Source: Acanthamoeba sp. SK_2022b
Taxonomy: Eukaryota; Discosea; Longamoebia; Acanthamoebidae
DNA length: 55,172 nt
Reading direction: 5' to 3'
Assembly (NCBI GenBank): GCA_027943245.1
Contig: JANDJZ010000325.1
Location: forward strand, 1-55,172
Shown: positions 13,714 through 25,708 of the stretch, in pieces
How positions within the stretch are numbered: position 1 is the first letter of the stretch
Layout: each line of letters opens with the position of its first letter
Made by a program: the position numbers and the translations under genes
Notes under the pieces: generated by a model
Database searches by the model: none
Told to the model about the DNA's origin: nothing
The model's input: only the letters and a program-made list of their open reading frames with translations

Positions 13714-15829
13714 TCACTGAAAGGAACACCGGCGGTCGGCACCTGACGCTGGGACAACTTCTTCCTCTTCTTCCTGCTCCTCTTCCATCGATGAACCCTC
13801 AGTGGAATCGACGTCGTCGCCGTCATGGTAGTCGTTGTCGTCGGCGTCGTCGTCGGCGTCATCGTAGGTGGCAACCAACCCCTCGCCCGACTGGTAGCCG
13901 TCAAGCCCTTCGCCGCCCTCGTAGGTGTCGCTCTCCTCTCGTACCTCGCCGCTCCGTCTCCGCGTTCTTCGTCCTCGCGCTTCCCCTCTCTCCAGGTCTC
14001 CTTCTGCGTCGCCCCGGTCGCTGTCTCGCTCGTCCATCTCGTGCACATACAATTGGCCGGTGTTGGGGGAGCGCGCCAGACAGAAGGCGAACCCGCTTTC
14101 GGTCACCTCCCGTTTGGCCCTCTTCCGCTCCCTTCCTTCGCCCGCGCCACCATCGGCTGAGGTCGTGGCCTCCTTTGGACTTCGCGGTCGCGATCCGGAC
14201 CCTCCCTCCCGAGTTCCCTTTCCTTTCTCCTCCTCCTCCTCCTCCGCCGCCTCCTCTACCTCCTCCCCGCTGTCTCGCGTGGCTTCATCTGATCCTTCGC
14301 TGCTCTGGCTCAATTGCTTGACCCTCTCGTAGTAGGTGTCGAAGTGCTGGGAGGGATGGACGCCGTAGAACCACTTGACCACCAGGTTGTTTTTGTCCTG
14401 CGCGAGGCGTTGTCAACGCCAACCCCAGTCAGTGCACCAGAGGACACGCAAGTAGCAGGAAGGGCTAGCCCATCATGAGAGGCGAGGCGAGGCGAGGTTG
14501 GAAAGAGAATGAGAGAAAGTGAGAAAGTGAGAAAGAAGAAAGGCTGTGGCGCGCACCACGACTTCCAAGTAGGCCCTGCCCCACCTTGCCCGCACGTAGC
14601 CCGTGTCCGCCAGATGCATCTGGTGGTGCAAACGACCGTTGAACAAACAATTCAAAATTAAAATGAATAAATGGCTGATGAAGGGCGGGAGGTTACCTGG
14701 CCCTTGCCCTTGTCACCCTTTGCCGTCAGCGTCATTCGAAACGTGGGCTTGCCGGCGGGGACGTTGGCATCACCTGAATGCCATTGCGTGAGAGAGGAGC
14801 AGCAGCAGGATCAGCAGCCACAAACGGGCGAACGGGGTGCGGCTCCCAACGACGGAGGAGGCAGTCGAGCGAGCCGATTTGGGAGAGGGAGGTCACCAGT
14901 GATCTTGGTCGCCAGCACGCGGTAGCCCCTATGGGCGACGTGGATCAGCTCTTTGCCATGCGAACCGTACTCGCCGATCCAGCGGCCGTCTAAGTTGGGG
15001 CATTCGAGGCACTGCCTGTAGAACTGCTTCCAGTCCTTGACCTCTTGCCGTGATAGCTCCTCTTCCTCCTTCTCGCCCTTTCGTTTCATAGCCACAGACG
15101 CCGCCTCTTCCTGCTGCGCTTCGCCCTTTGTTGGCTCCTCGCTTTTGGGTACTGATGACGTCGACAGCGTAGCCAGAGGCTCAGAGTCGCCGGTGTTGGC
15201 ATCCGTCTCGGTCTCGACCCCGGCCGTCTCCTCGCTGCCATCGTCATCGGAGTGGATCTGGGTGAATCTGTGGATGAGCGCGATCAGGCGCAGCAGCGCT
15301 TGCTCGTTCCCTCGGCTCACGGCCTCCTCCAGCTCCTCCAATGTCACTGCGATTGCACAACACAGTTTTGAGTACGTGGCCACTTCACAACAGTGTTCAG
15401 GGGATCACTCCGTCCGTCACGACAGACTCACGACAGCGCCATTTTACTGCTGGCATGCGCGTGCAGGGCAGGGCAGGAATGGAGGTGGGAGCACAAACGT
15501 TTGTAGTTCTTTTCATCGGGAATGATGCAATCCTGCTCCGGCAGTGCAGATGCCCCTTCCAAGTAGTGTGGGAACTCGCGGATGCATCTACAAAAGAAAC
15601 AGAAGACCCAACAAGACGTAAGAGGGGGCTCGTGGGCTTGCCTTTGGCCGAGGAGAGCGTACTTGAGCTTCCACATGACCGGCTCCTCTATCATGGCGTG
15701 CCAAGTGGGCGAGACCTGCATGGCAGCCGCAAGCGATGGCAAATCGAGCGACAAGAAGATGTGTGTCTGCAACTCAGGCGGCAGCTGATCAAACGGAAAT
15801 AATGACTCTGCCGCGTCCCCTCTGTCCAT
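13714..15829 (-). CDS. F-box protein, FBXO31-like
   Basis: Probable substrate receptor of an SCF ubiquitin ligase. Exons 15829-15663, 15587-15499, 15346-14897, 14773-14697, 14619-14557, 14397-13714, all in phase, give about 509 residues. Residues 10-55 form an F-box (FDQLPPELQTHIFLSL...SPTWHAMIEEPVMWKLK). A conserved block follows: NLDGRWIGEYGSHGKELIHV, then ATKITGDANVPAGKPTFRM across an intron, as in FBXO31 and its plant relatives, where TKITGDPN-P-AG is typical. The tail (about 180 residues) is very acidic, with stretches of Glu and Asp, and probably disordered. The substrate cannot be inferred. Confidence 0.85.
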
Positions 15830-16413
15830 CTCGAGCTTTCCTCTTCGTGCGAATCTGATCTCTCTCTCTCTCTCGCGATAGCCAGTAAAATCCCCTTACC
15901 AACTGCCGTAGGAAAAGCAAGGAAATGCTGTCTGAAATTCTGCTGTTTTCGTGCAACTCCGGAGTGGAATGGGGAACATTCGAAGTTTCTGCCACACAAC
16001 GATGTTTACGCCCGCCAACCGGCATCGAGTTGGAATAGTCGGTGGCCGGTTTTATCCGTTCGGGCTTAACATTCCAATCGGCGTTTCGACCTGATTAACA
16101 CGTGCGATGTGCTCTGACACCGGAGCTGGCTCGGTGAGGGGGGGGTGGAACAAGGTCCAAAACGGGGCTGGCTGTGTGCCTCTTTTTCGCTTGCCCTCTC
16201 TCTCGCGACACCTCAACCAAAAAGAGCTTCCCATTTCCTCCTTGACCCAGCACGCTTTGCTCACTCCTTTGGTTATCGTTTCCAGCCCGGGCAGAGAGAA
16301 AGCCAAAGCCACCTCTCAACAAGTACGCACGCACCACACTCACGCACCAAACGTCGAGGTTCGTCTCAACGGCAAGAAAGAACGAAAGCGACCAAAGAGA
16401 AAGAGAGAAGAGA
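15830..16413. promoter_or_regulatory. Divergent intergenic region between F-box and PAH genes
   Basis: About 580 bp between two divergent start codons, with a (TC)n run near 15858-15875 and no convincing exon. It presumably carries both promoters. No TATA box or other motif can be assigned confidently. Confidence 0.5.
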
Positions 16414-17152
16414 ATGAGGCAACCCAGGAGCGTGTGCAAAATGCAGAGGAACCAGGCCGACGAGGCTCTCGCAGGCGGCGCGCCGGCGCAGGCTCCCTCG
16501 CGTGTTCTCAAACGTGCCGTGAGCTACCTAGAGCGAGTCAAGCGCACCTTTGCCGAGCGACCAGAGGTCTACCGCGCCTTCCTCGCCGTTATGCATGCCT
16601 TCAAGGAGCAAAGGTTACATTCCCTTCCTCCTCGTTCTCCCAGGGCAACTTTTTTTTATTTTTTTTTATTTTTTATTGCCAAATATTTATTTAAATCCTT
16701 GTTTTGGTTCCTTTTTGCATTTATTTTTATTTCTATTTGTATTCGTTTTTTGTTGGTTGACGTTTCTGTTTCCTCGTTCCGGACTTTTTACAAAAACAAC
16801 CGCCTATGCCCTGCGCGTGCTATTTCTAGCGCGACCAATGACCATTTCTGGCTGGAGGAGTCCTTCTTGTAAACATGTTGGAGGTGAAAGTTTCCTCTCC
16901 TGTTCGTCTCCTGATTGTTGTTATCTTTTTCTCTCGCCTTCTCCATATTCCAGGGTGGAGATCACGGGCTTGGTGACGCAGGTGTATCAGCTGTTCGAGG
17001 GACATCCCAACCTGCTCATCGGTTTCAACACCTTCCTGCCCATCGGTCATTCGAGCAGCTCCAAGCCACACGCCGCCGAGACCTCCAGCGCCGACGAGCA
17101 GCCCGAGCAACCAGCGCAGCTGCAGACGGTCACCGTGTCGACAGGTTGGTGA
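16414..17152 (+). CDS. Small single-PAH protein, Sin3-type
   Basis: Two exons (16414-16613, 16954-17152) encode about 132 residues containing one paired amphipathic helix domain: YLERVKRTFAERPEVYRAFL, then VEITGLVTQVYQLFEGHPNL and GFNTFLP. In Sin3 co-repressors PAH domains bind short helices of transcription factors. Here only one PAH is present, with no HDAC-interacting region and a short Gln/Glu/Ser-rich tail ending STGW. An alternative start is Met10 (16441). The intron is long for this window (340 nt) and T-rich. The protein may act as a decoy or adaptor for Sin3-type complexes (inference). A further 3' exon is possible but none is convincing. Confidence 0.75.
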
Positions 17153-17727
17153 AACGCTGTGGGATCGGCTAAAGAACGAAAGCGAAAAGCGAAGAGGCGC
17201 CCAAATGCGCCGTGGACGGCAAGCCCAGAGATGACGATCGCGAGAAACCAGAGAGATGGAGAGAGAGAGAGAGAGGAGGGAGAAGAGCGGAAACCAAAGG
17301 TGGAAGGAGGAGTACGCGCGGACGAGGATACATTCGATTGGGAGACGACGACGGAGCGGACAACAAAACGAGGGAGAACGGAAAGCAGGAAGCGAGAGTC
17401 AGTTTTGTTTGGAGGGAGAACGCCTGCGAAAGGAGGCTTGCCAGCACGGAGCACCGTGCGCGAGCCGCCCAACGGGCCGCTGCCTCTCCTTGGCTCAGCG
17501 CGTCCGTTGGCCGTGCAGCCCTGGCTGTCTTCCACGGAACGGCGGCATGGTCATGCGTGGCCGCGAGGTCCCTTGCCTCGCCGTTCCACAGTCGCGTGTG
17601 CACCTCCTTGCGCCTTTCTAAGCCCGAGGCCAAAGCAAATGTATCTTTATAAAGTTCTGTAGACACGCACCACCACACTCCCCTTCTTCCTTTTTCTCTG
17701 GGTGGACTCGATCACCGCTCTCCTTCT
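17153..17727. other. Convergent intergenic region, purine-rich
   Basis: About 575 bp between two convergent stops. It includes a GA-rich stretch around 17250-17275. The open frames are low-complexity Arg/Glu-rich and look non-coding. An AATGTATCTTTATAAA stretch near 17638 could serve 3' end formation, but this is not certain. Confidence 0.5.
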
Positions 17728-18693
17728 TCACCTCTCTTCGCTGGTTGAGGGTGTGGCGGAGGGAGTGCCGAGGTACTTCTGGAACCAGTCGCGCGCCTGG
17801 CGTGCAACATCCTCCAGCTTGCCCGGTTCTTCGAAGAGGTGCGTGGCTCCTGGTATGATCCGGAGCTCCTTTACTGCACGTGGTCCACCCGCAAAGAGAA
17901 ACGAGCGAGCGCGTGAGTCAGTGGGTGCAGCGAGTCAGAGAGAACTTGTCGGCAGACCTTTAGCCGAGAGGTGGTCGAGGGCCTCCTTGTTCATATCGAT
18001 CACGGGGCCGTCACGTCCGCCCACCAGAAGCAGGGTAGGCACGATGCAGTCGCGCAGCGCTCGGCCTGCCACCCCCCCACATCAGTTGTGGGCACCGTCA
18101 TCATCTTTTCTTAGCCACTACGCCAAGACAGTACCGGCGAGGTCTGGTCTGCCGCCTCGAGAGACGACAGCCTTGACCTGGGGGTCGTCCTTGAGCTGCG
18201 CGGCGGCGACTATGGCCGCTCCTCCGCCTGTGCTGGCGCCAAAGTAGCCCACGTTGAGGTCCTTGGTGAGGTCGTTCTTGCGCAGCCATTTGGTCACTGT
18301 GACCATGCGGTCGGCCAGGAAGGGGATGTTGAAGCGCAGCTCGCGCGTGATGTCGTCGATCTCCTCCTCCTTGGAGGTGAGCAGGTCGAACAGGAACGTG
18401 CCCAGTCCCCCTTCCTGCATCACCCTCGCCACATATCTGTTTCTAGGGCTGAAGCGTCCACTGCCGCTGCCGTGGGCAAACACGACGATGCCCTTCGCGC
18501 CCGGGGGCACGTTGAGGTTGCCCGAGAGGAAGACTCCCGGTGCGGCCTCGACCTTCACTTCGTCTGTCATCTTCTCTTGGGGTGCCGAGTAGTAACGCCT
18601 GTAGCTACGTACGCCGCCCAACATGGCACAACACGCGAGCAGGATAGACACCCATCGTGTTAGTGTGGTGCTAGCGGCGCCAGCATTTCTCAT
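17728..18693 (-). CDS. Alpha/beta hydrolase, dienelactone-hydrolase-like
   Basis: Three phase-consistent exons (18693-18135, 18065-17958, 17873-17728) give about 270 residues. The nucleophile elbow is GYFGASTGGG (Ser about 154), the acid is in VGGRDGPVID and the His in IPGATHLFEEP, so the triad is complete. The oxyanion-side motif FAHGSGSGR is typical of the dienelactone hydrolase-like group often fused to phosphoribosyltransferases in bacteria. The first 40 residues are basic and hydrophobic and end RSYRRYYSAP, which resembles a mitochondrial presequence or an N-terminal anchor; translation could instead start at Met42 (MTDEVKVE). The substrate is unknown. Confidence 0.85.
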
Positions 18694-19147
18694 CAGGCCC
18701 CTGAGGTGAGAGCGACTTGCCTGTAGTTTGTGATGATGAGCTCGGACTGCGCTGCAGCACGATTGAGTAGGCGAACGGATGCTGGTTTAGCGAGAGTCTG
18801 AGACTTGCTCAACATTCTGCTTTGCCCGTCGACCGATGCCCCTGACGGTGATACGTTTGTGAACTCTTCACAGACGCGTTCATCGAGGGCTCGTCGTTGG
18901 CCAAGCTGGTCTTCGGCACCCAATGGCCGAGATGTGGCATGAATTTCCCAGGGGGCGGGACTTCGATCGAAGTGAGAGGCAATGTGAAAATTTCGAATCA
19001 AGAATGGCTCCGATGGGGGTGTACAAGTCGCACGCACAGTAGAAGTCGTAGTTTGCAAAGGGCTGGTAGGTACTGCGACCGGTGACCGGTCACCGTAAGC
19101 ACCGAGGGAGGCGCATCTACTGGACACTCACGGTGTGGGCCACGGAC
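18694..19147. other. Intergenic, tandem minus-strand genes
   Basis: About 450 bp between the end of the UBA-Rho gene and the hydrolase start. A 144-codon minus-strand frame (19127-18693) lacks recognisable features. It probably holds the hydrolase promoter and 5' UTR. Confidence 0.45.
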
Positions 19148-22100
19148 TCAAGGGTGGAGCAGCTGATTGGCGCCGTTGTTGCCGTTACGCTTGAAAAAAC
19201 AACAGTTGGAAGAGAGATGGCCCAGGTGGTTTCGGCAACGGAATACAAATGGCTCATTCCAAGGCAGTGCCGACCCTCTTCCCCTTTGCACGATGATTCT
19301 CATCAGATGGGCCCGAGTTGAGAAACCTCATCCGCGCCTGCCCATTCGAGGCACACACGCACAGAAAGGAACGCCGGGTGGCGCGAGAAATAAGTAGAAG
19401 GCCAAAATGGTCTCATTAGATAAACGTACGCGGTAGGCCTCCACGATCGGCACGGGGAGCCCGCTCATGTCCTGCGCCGATGCCTCTGGAGAAAGGGAGG
19501 AAGCGTCAGGACATCACGCCACATCACCTAGGTGCAGGAACGATGTACCAGCGTAGCCCTGTGCCCCGACCTCCTCTGCCAGTTTGCGACCCTGAGCGGC
19601 CCACAATCCAACCCGTCACCAGCTCAGTAAATGTAATAAAAAGATAAAGATAAAGATAAAGATAAAGATAATGATAACGATAATGATAACGATAATGATA
19701 TCGATAAAGGATAAAGAGTGGGCGCAGCTTGTCAGGCAACTGACCTCTTCTTCTGAAATGGTGGACAGACCAGCCACACGTCGCAGATCGGTCTTGAGAG
19801 CCAACACTATGAATGGCTTTTGGTGCGCCTCGACCTCGGGCGCCCACTGCGCAGCAGCAGATCAGAGAGGTTGGCCTGGCGCCATCCGTGTACGTAGACG
19901 TGCGAGCAAGCGAACCTTGGTCTGGACGGCGGTGTAGGAGCCGAGATCGTCAACGGCGAAGCAGATGACGTACATGTCCGTTGCGCCGACAGCTGGAGCC
20001 CGCAGCCGCCGATGGCTGTCCATTCCCGCGCTGTCCCATAGCGCTGTGTCCGAGAGTGTGGAGCGGGGAACCGACGTCAACTAGCGGCGCACGCCAAATT
20101 GCTGTGCCGACTGCAGCGCCGGCTGGACTACGCGGCAACACACTTACCGACACAGATGGGATGGCCGTCGATGATCAAGGTGAGCTCTCGGTTATCGTTC
20201 ATCATGGGCGGATACGGCGGGAAGGCGTAGTCGGTCGCGGTGATCAGGAAGCTCGTCTGATCACGGACGGGCGGTGCGGCGTAGATGTTGGTGTTAGTTC
20301 GACTGATTTGGCGAGGGCGATGTTAATTTACCTTGCCCACCGCATCGTTGCCCAAGAACGACAACCTCAAGTGATGCGCTTGCGCGCTCCCCTGAATCTT
20401 TTGAGCTATTTGCGCGTCTTGCAGCGCGCCTAGCGTTTGGGTTGAGAGAAAAACAGGTTGGGGTGAGCCCGCATTCCAATCGTGACGTCGGGCTGGAAAA
20501 GGGGGAGGGGGGATTACTGATGACGGGCCGCAGCTCATCAACTCTCGGCAGGAACGACAGGAGCGCACCATCGAACGTTGCTCGCATCGCGGCATTTCCG
20601 CATTGCAAATGGACCGAGGCCAGACCCTGACGCGCAGGAACACACAGTCAGCCTGAGGTGAGCAGGCAAAACTCTCCCCACGCGCACTTGTGAGTGGAAG
20701 CCTGCTCGCGTACGTGGAGTTTCTGGGTGACCTCCCCGTATGCAGCAAGCACCGGCGACTGGGCACCGACCAGCGCCTCCGCCAGGCGCGCCGTCAGCCT
20801 CTGCTTCAGCGATTGCCACGTCAGCTTGCCTTGGCGCTTGGGCGATGGTGACCCGGTTGAGGTCGACGAAGTCGCCGCCGAAGAGGAGGAAGACGACGTG
20901 GACGAATAGCAGCGGGCGAGGACGTCAGCGAGGTCTACAAAATCAAATCGCAGGGCCACTTGGCGCAGCTTGGCGATCAGTTTCGCCGTGTGGGCATAGT
21001 GGTCGTCGCTGCGCGCGGCCTCGATCGGTGCGCCGCCAGCGGTGTTCGTGGCTGCGCGGTAGGCCTTGGCCGCGTGAAGGAGAGCCGTCAGCTGGTGGAC
21101 CGGCAGCTGCGCGTGTAGCTTTGCGCTGGCCTTGATGCTCTCCTCGGTGTGGCCACTCTGTGAAACGCGCAGCATGGTTGTTGGTCACAGCCCAATAACA
21201 CCTCGCATCATGCTGAGGTGTGGCACAGGTCCAGCAGGGCATACCGCAGAGGCTTCGTCGTATAGCCCACCGCTCAGTTTGAGGCTAGCCTCCAGATCGT
21301 GCGCGTCGAGGCCGTGCAGCATAAGGCCCGCCAGCTCGTGGATCATCGCCAGGTCGGGAAAGAAGAGGTTTACTCGGAAGATGCGCTCCTCGGCCTGGCC
21401 GTCGTCGACGGTCTTTCCCTTTCCCCGATCACCGGCGGCCACGCCGCCTCTCCTTGGTTGCTGCTTGACCTGGACCTGGAAGCTCGAGTACTGGAACACA
21501 GGCTGCATCACCGCGAGGATGTCCTTGAGCGTGCCCGACACCTCCCCGAGGCCAAAGCTATCCACGCCCTGTGCGTTGGCCCACCGCGTCAATAAAGCCT
21601 TTGACAACAGTTACGCCGCGGCAAGTCATCAGTGTGCACCTCTTGAGCGATGAACGAGAATGAGAGTATGGCCACATCCGTTGACGGTGCCCGGAGGTCT
21701 TCTCGCCACATGGCAGCTGCCAATGTGGACCAGGCCAGCCAAAGCATTGCGGGGGTTAGCGAACGACTTCCGCATGAACAAGGCCTCCCTCCTTCAATGG
21801 AAGGGCCACAGGCACAAGCAACGAACCTTGATCGGCGTCGAGGCTGAGCTTGGCGTGGACGCCTGCGGACTCAACAAAGGGAGTGCCCGCGTTTACGTCG
21901 ATATCTACTGTGACGTTCTCCTGCACCCGGTCCACGCACGTTAGAGCGGCCAAAAATTGGGGGGAGGCGGTGAATGCACGCTTACGTGGCAATCGCCATC
22001 TGTGGCAGAGGCTTGGGCCTCACTTTGCGCCTGGGCAAGGAGAGTGGCCCACGGCTGCAGCTTGGAGAGCGGATCGACCTCACTCCATTTCGCGCGTGGC

Positions 22101-23065
22101 TTTTGCTGCTGCTTGTCCACCTGACCACATCACAGGAGGAGGAGATGCTCTTGCAGTTCAGCGTTCCACATAGCGTAGCAAGACTGAGCTTCGCGTGGGG
22201 GGTAGGTAGGGACCTTGGCTCGCACAGCGGCCCACCAGCGCAGGAAGCGAGGCCACGGGATGACCTGCTCCTCGCCCTCCGCGCCCTCCGAGGTCTCACG
22301 CACCGCCAGGGCCCGAGCTGTGCGCGCCGCCTCGCCGTTGGTCATCGCCAGGCCCAACACGTGGGCCAACGTCTGAAGGTCGCTCGCGCGCAGCTTGCTC
22401 CCTTCGTGCTGGCGGCCCCCCTGGCCATCGCCGCTGTCCCTCTTCCGGTGGGCAAGCCGGCGGTAGGCTTGGCGGGCGCGCCGCCGCTCCTCGGGGTCGA
22501 TGGAGAGGGCCAGCCCCCTGTCCTCGCCCTCTTCCTCCTCTAGCTCCCGGCGTGCCTCTTCGGCTTCGAGCTCCCTTTCGTGTTGCTCCCTCTCGCGCTT
22601 CTCGTACGCCGCCAACCGCTCGTGTAGGCGCCGATAGTCTTCCTTGAGCCTCGCGAGCTCAGAATCGCTGCTGTCCTCATCATGCCGATGGGGTTGATGT
22701 CGTCGTCAAGCAAAACGGCAAGCAGCGAGATAAGAGAGACTTTTGCGTGGAGGCAGATGGTGTACCCGGAGAGGTCCTTCTTCTTGGACTCACTTCTGTG
22801 GAGGACAGAGGGCGGCGACTTGGCTTTGCTGGTCCCAGAAGCTGGGCTCACCCCTCGGTCAAAGAAGGTGCTGATGCCCGCCTGGAAACCACGACGAGAT
22901 ACATCGAAGAATATTACACTTGTCAGATCATGTGGAAAAGCATCTTTTTGGCTTCTGAGGCTGGTGCACCTCAAGGTTCCAGTTAGATGACTCGAGAAAG
23001 CATCTGGCCGTGGCCTCGTCGGCACCCGTTATACTTTGGAATGACTCAAGGGTCTCCTTGTTCAT
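19148..23065 (-). CDS. UBA-like protein with C-terminal degenerate Rho-type GTPase domain
   Basis: Sixteen exons joined in consistent phase: 23065-22970, 22881-22766, 22670-22214, 22120-21986, 21920-21827, 21716-21640, 21598-21245, 21157-20714, 20626-20518, 20492-20332, 20256-20148, 20043-19916, 19846-19745, 19591-19549, 19485-19430, 19189-19148; about 840 residues. N-terminus: UBA-like helices as in p47/UBX proteins (ESFQSITGADEATARCFLES). Next come a Glu/Arg-rich coiled coil (about 75-130), a helical, possibly EF-hand-like stretch, and about 400 residues not recognised. The last 170 residues follow the Rho fold: FLGNDAVGKTSFLI, ALWDSAGMDSHRRLR, DMYVICFAV, LALKTDLRR, AEASAQDMSGL. Catalytic positions are altered: Rac G12 is Asp, T35 is Met, Q61 is Met. 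No CAAX box. The last small exon is the least certain; reading on past 19430 gives another end. Probably a nucleotide-locked or non-cycling scaffold (inference). Confidence 0.75.
19637..19707 (+). repeat. AAAGAT/AATGAT simple repeat in an intron
   Basis: Degenerate hexamer and pentamer run in the intron between exons 13 and 14 of the minus-strand UBA-Rho gene. It is much richer in AT than the flanking exons. Confidence 0.85.
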
Positions 23066-23293
23066 CTGCTCGTGCTGTACAAGCCTTGGCTTTGTTGTCT
23101 TTTTCGCTGCCCCATTTTCTGTTTTTATTCTATAATTTCTTTTCTTCTTTATTCATTCGCTGTGCTTAAGTTGTGGTGCTGGTGTTCAGAGGACAGGTGC
23201 ACGACTGCAACTGGTTACAGACTCATACAAGCCAGACCCTTTTTGCTCATTTTTTCTTCATATTTTGAACTGACGTACTGTAACTTGGTGCAG
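23066..23293. promoter_or_regulatory. Divergent promoter region, UBA-Rho and 23294 gene
   Basis: About 230 bp between divergent ATGs, with a T-rich section (23100-23160). CAG stands directly before both ATGs, so spliced 5' leaders are possible on either side. Confidence 0.45.
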
Positions 23294-25650
23294 ATGGCAG
23301 AAGTGGTGGACGCCGCGGCGTCTGCGTCTCGAGGAGGGCCAGCCGCTGGTATCGATGTAGGACCACGCGTTGACTGGTTCTCGTCGTCCGTGCTGTTGGC
23401 CGACCATCGGCACCGCCTGTTGCGGTATCATCCCGTTCAAGGCGCGCACGTTTACCTGCACAGCAACGCATACCACGGCGAGGAGGAGGACAAAGAGGCC
23501 AAGGAACGAGAGCGCCTCCGAGAGCGCGCCATGCCGCTGCCGGCAGCGGACAAGTCCATCCCTACCGAGTGGCACGACGATCACCACTATCTGCCCGGAT
23601 GGGGCTCGGCCACCCACGTCCTCCGATCGTGGGAAGTGTCCACGCGCGTGATGCGCCGCTGTGTGGCCAGCCTGCAGACCCCAAGACCGGTACCCCCCTC
23701 ACTGGGCCCCTGTGAAAGCCTTTCACCACGCCGCATCGCAGCAGCCCTCTGACTCTGAGCTTCACGTTAACTTGTGCGCGCGCGTGTGCGTGTGCGTGAT
23801 CCTGCTTGCAGAGGTTGGATTGGTTGTGATGGTAGGCAGCGTGATGGGGCTCGGTAGGCCACCTTCTGTTGATTGACCTATGTGTGGCTGTCCTTGGACG
23901 GGCTGGCTGATCGGCGCTTGCTTTCGTGTGATTGCGCAAGGCATGTACGAGGGCTACCTTCTCACCAAGAAGCGGAGCTTGGACATGGAAACACTTCGAT
24001 TCATTACGCGGTACGGGAGAGGCCACCCATGACGCGCGTCGTCTTCCTGGGCGGATCCTCGCGGAGACGCATACCGGAGAATGAGCTCATTCTCCGGTAT
24101 GCGTCGACATCCAGATACGGGTGGGAGAACGTGCTACCTTCATTCATCTGGAAGACCAAGCAAGCCGCCACGATTGTTAGGGCGCAAGGCAGGGAGTTCC
24201 CATCCAAGCTGCTGTGGACTCCTTCACACCCCATCACCTCCGAAGAGGCCTCGCGCCAGGTGCGCAGCCCCGAGGGTTTAACTCGTGCCTCAGCCAGTCA
24301 GTTCCCAGCGCTGATTCGCGGCGTCAATTGACGATCCCTGCCCGCAGTCGCTCATTCAGAGCCTCCAAACGATGCGAGCAATGGTCGCCGGCTTCGTGGG
24401 CATCGCACAGGTATGTGCATTTCCGTGCCACGGAGACTGCAGCCTTCCTCCTCCTTGCGACACCACAATAGGCCCACCCCAGCACCGGAGTCTGGCTGAC
24501 CACCGCTGTTCGTGTACGCGCGTGCGTAGGCGTTCAACGTGGTGGCGCAGGGGATAGAGGCGTCGCATCGGTATCGCCAAAAGGTCCTGCGTGGCCGAGA
24601 GCCCATGCTGACCTACTCTGGCCCCAAGGTATATGGCCAGCTTCTCCACGCGCTCCCCTCTTGTGAACGCGGAGAGTTGATGATGATTACGGATCGGCAT
24701 CGCAGGAGCGGGTGATCCGACTCGGCGGCAAGTCTAGCGACTGCACAGAACTGTCCGTCGAGCTCGATGGCCTGCACATCGTGCCGATCGTGGTATCACA
24801 TGAGCATATCCTCACCGACGAATCGGTTACATGTGCCGTGTTAATCGCGCATGCTCGCTCGTGTCGATTGGTTGGCGATGGCGCGCAGGAGGACCCAGGC
24901 ATCCTCCACGATTTCACGCAGAAGGGCAAGTACCCGATCTTCTGGAGCATCCACGCCCGCTCCTACGGCAAAAAGCAATCGGTGACCACGCACTACCACG
25001 GCTCCTCGCCTCTTTGGTTGGTGCCGGTCTCTGTGGGCGCGTGTCGTCCAACGCTAACGCTGCTCTTTCGCTGGCATCGACTACAGTGGCGCGAATTCAA
25101 TGTGAACCACAGGTGGCTCATACACACGGAGCAGGGCAAGCGCATGCTTATCGTAGAAGCCGACAGCAGCATCGGTGAGCAAGCGCTCTCCCTGCAACAC
25201 GACCTCGATGCAGATCTCACCATTCAAGACGCCTCCCAGGCACTCTATCTCCCTTTCTATAAAATAAGATATTTTGATGTGGTTATTTTCATTAACAACA
25301 AATTTTTGTAAATGTTTTGAAACTCACAACTGTAACCACTTCCCATCGCAAGGCCTTCTTCATGATCGAGCATCTGCTGCGCAAAGACACAGCGGTGAAA
25401 CCAGAAGACAAGGTTGTGCGTGTCCTTCTGGCCGATCCGCAGATGGGCATCGTACGCGAGCTTCCTCTTTATTCACGCCCACGCGTTGGAGCAGAGGCCT
25501 GATGCTTTTGCGGGCGCAATCAATCGATCAGGAAACTGGCGGTGGCCACAGGTACACCGTTGCGGATCGGGTGAGAGAGCTTCGCGAGGTCGACGTGCTG
25601 ATCGATTCGAAGGCGCCCCTGCTGCGAGCCATCCTGGATTGGGCCGACGG

Positions 25651-25708
<58 letters not shown>

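Noticed and set aside
13714..14160. Acidic tail of the F-box gene as a separate gene
   Set aside because: It is in one open frame with the conserved VVKWFYGVHPSQHFDTYY exon, so it is simply the disordered C-terminus.
16107..16694. 196-codon plus-strand frame across the PAH start
   Set aside because: It is out of frame with the PAH domain, and its C-terminal half is the T-rich intron.
17159..17662. 168-codon frame downstream of the PAH gene as an extra exon or gene
   Set aside because: Purine-rich, low-complexity sequence. Joining it to the PAH exon would need an intron of about 35 nt with a poor acceptor.
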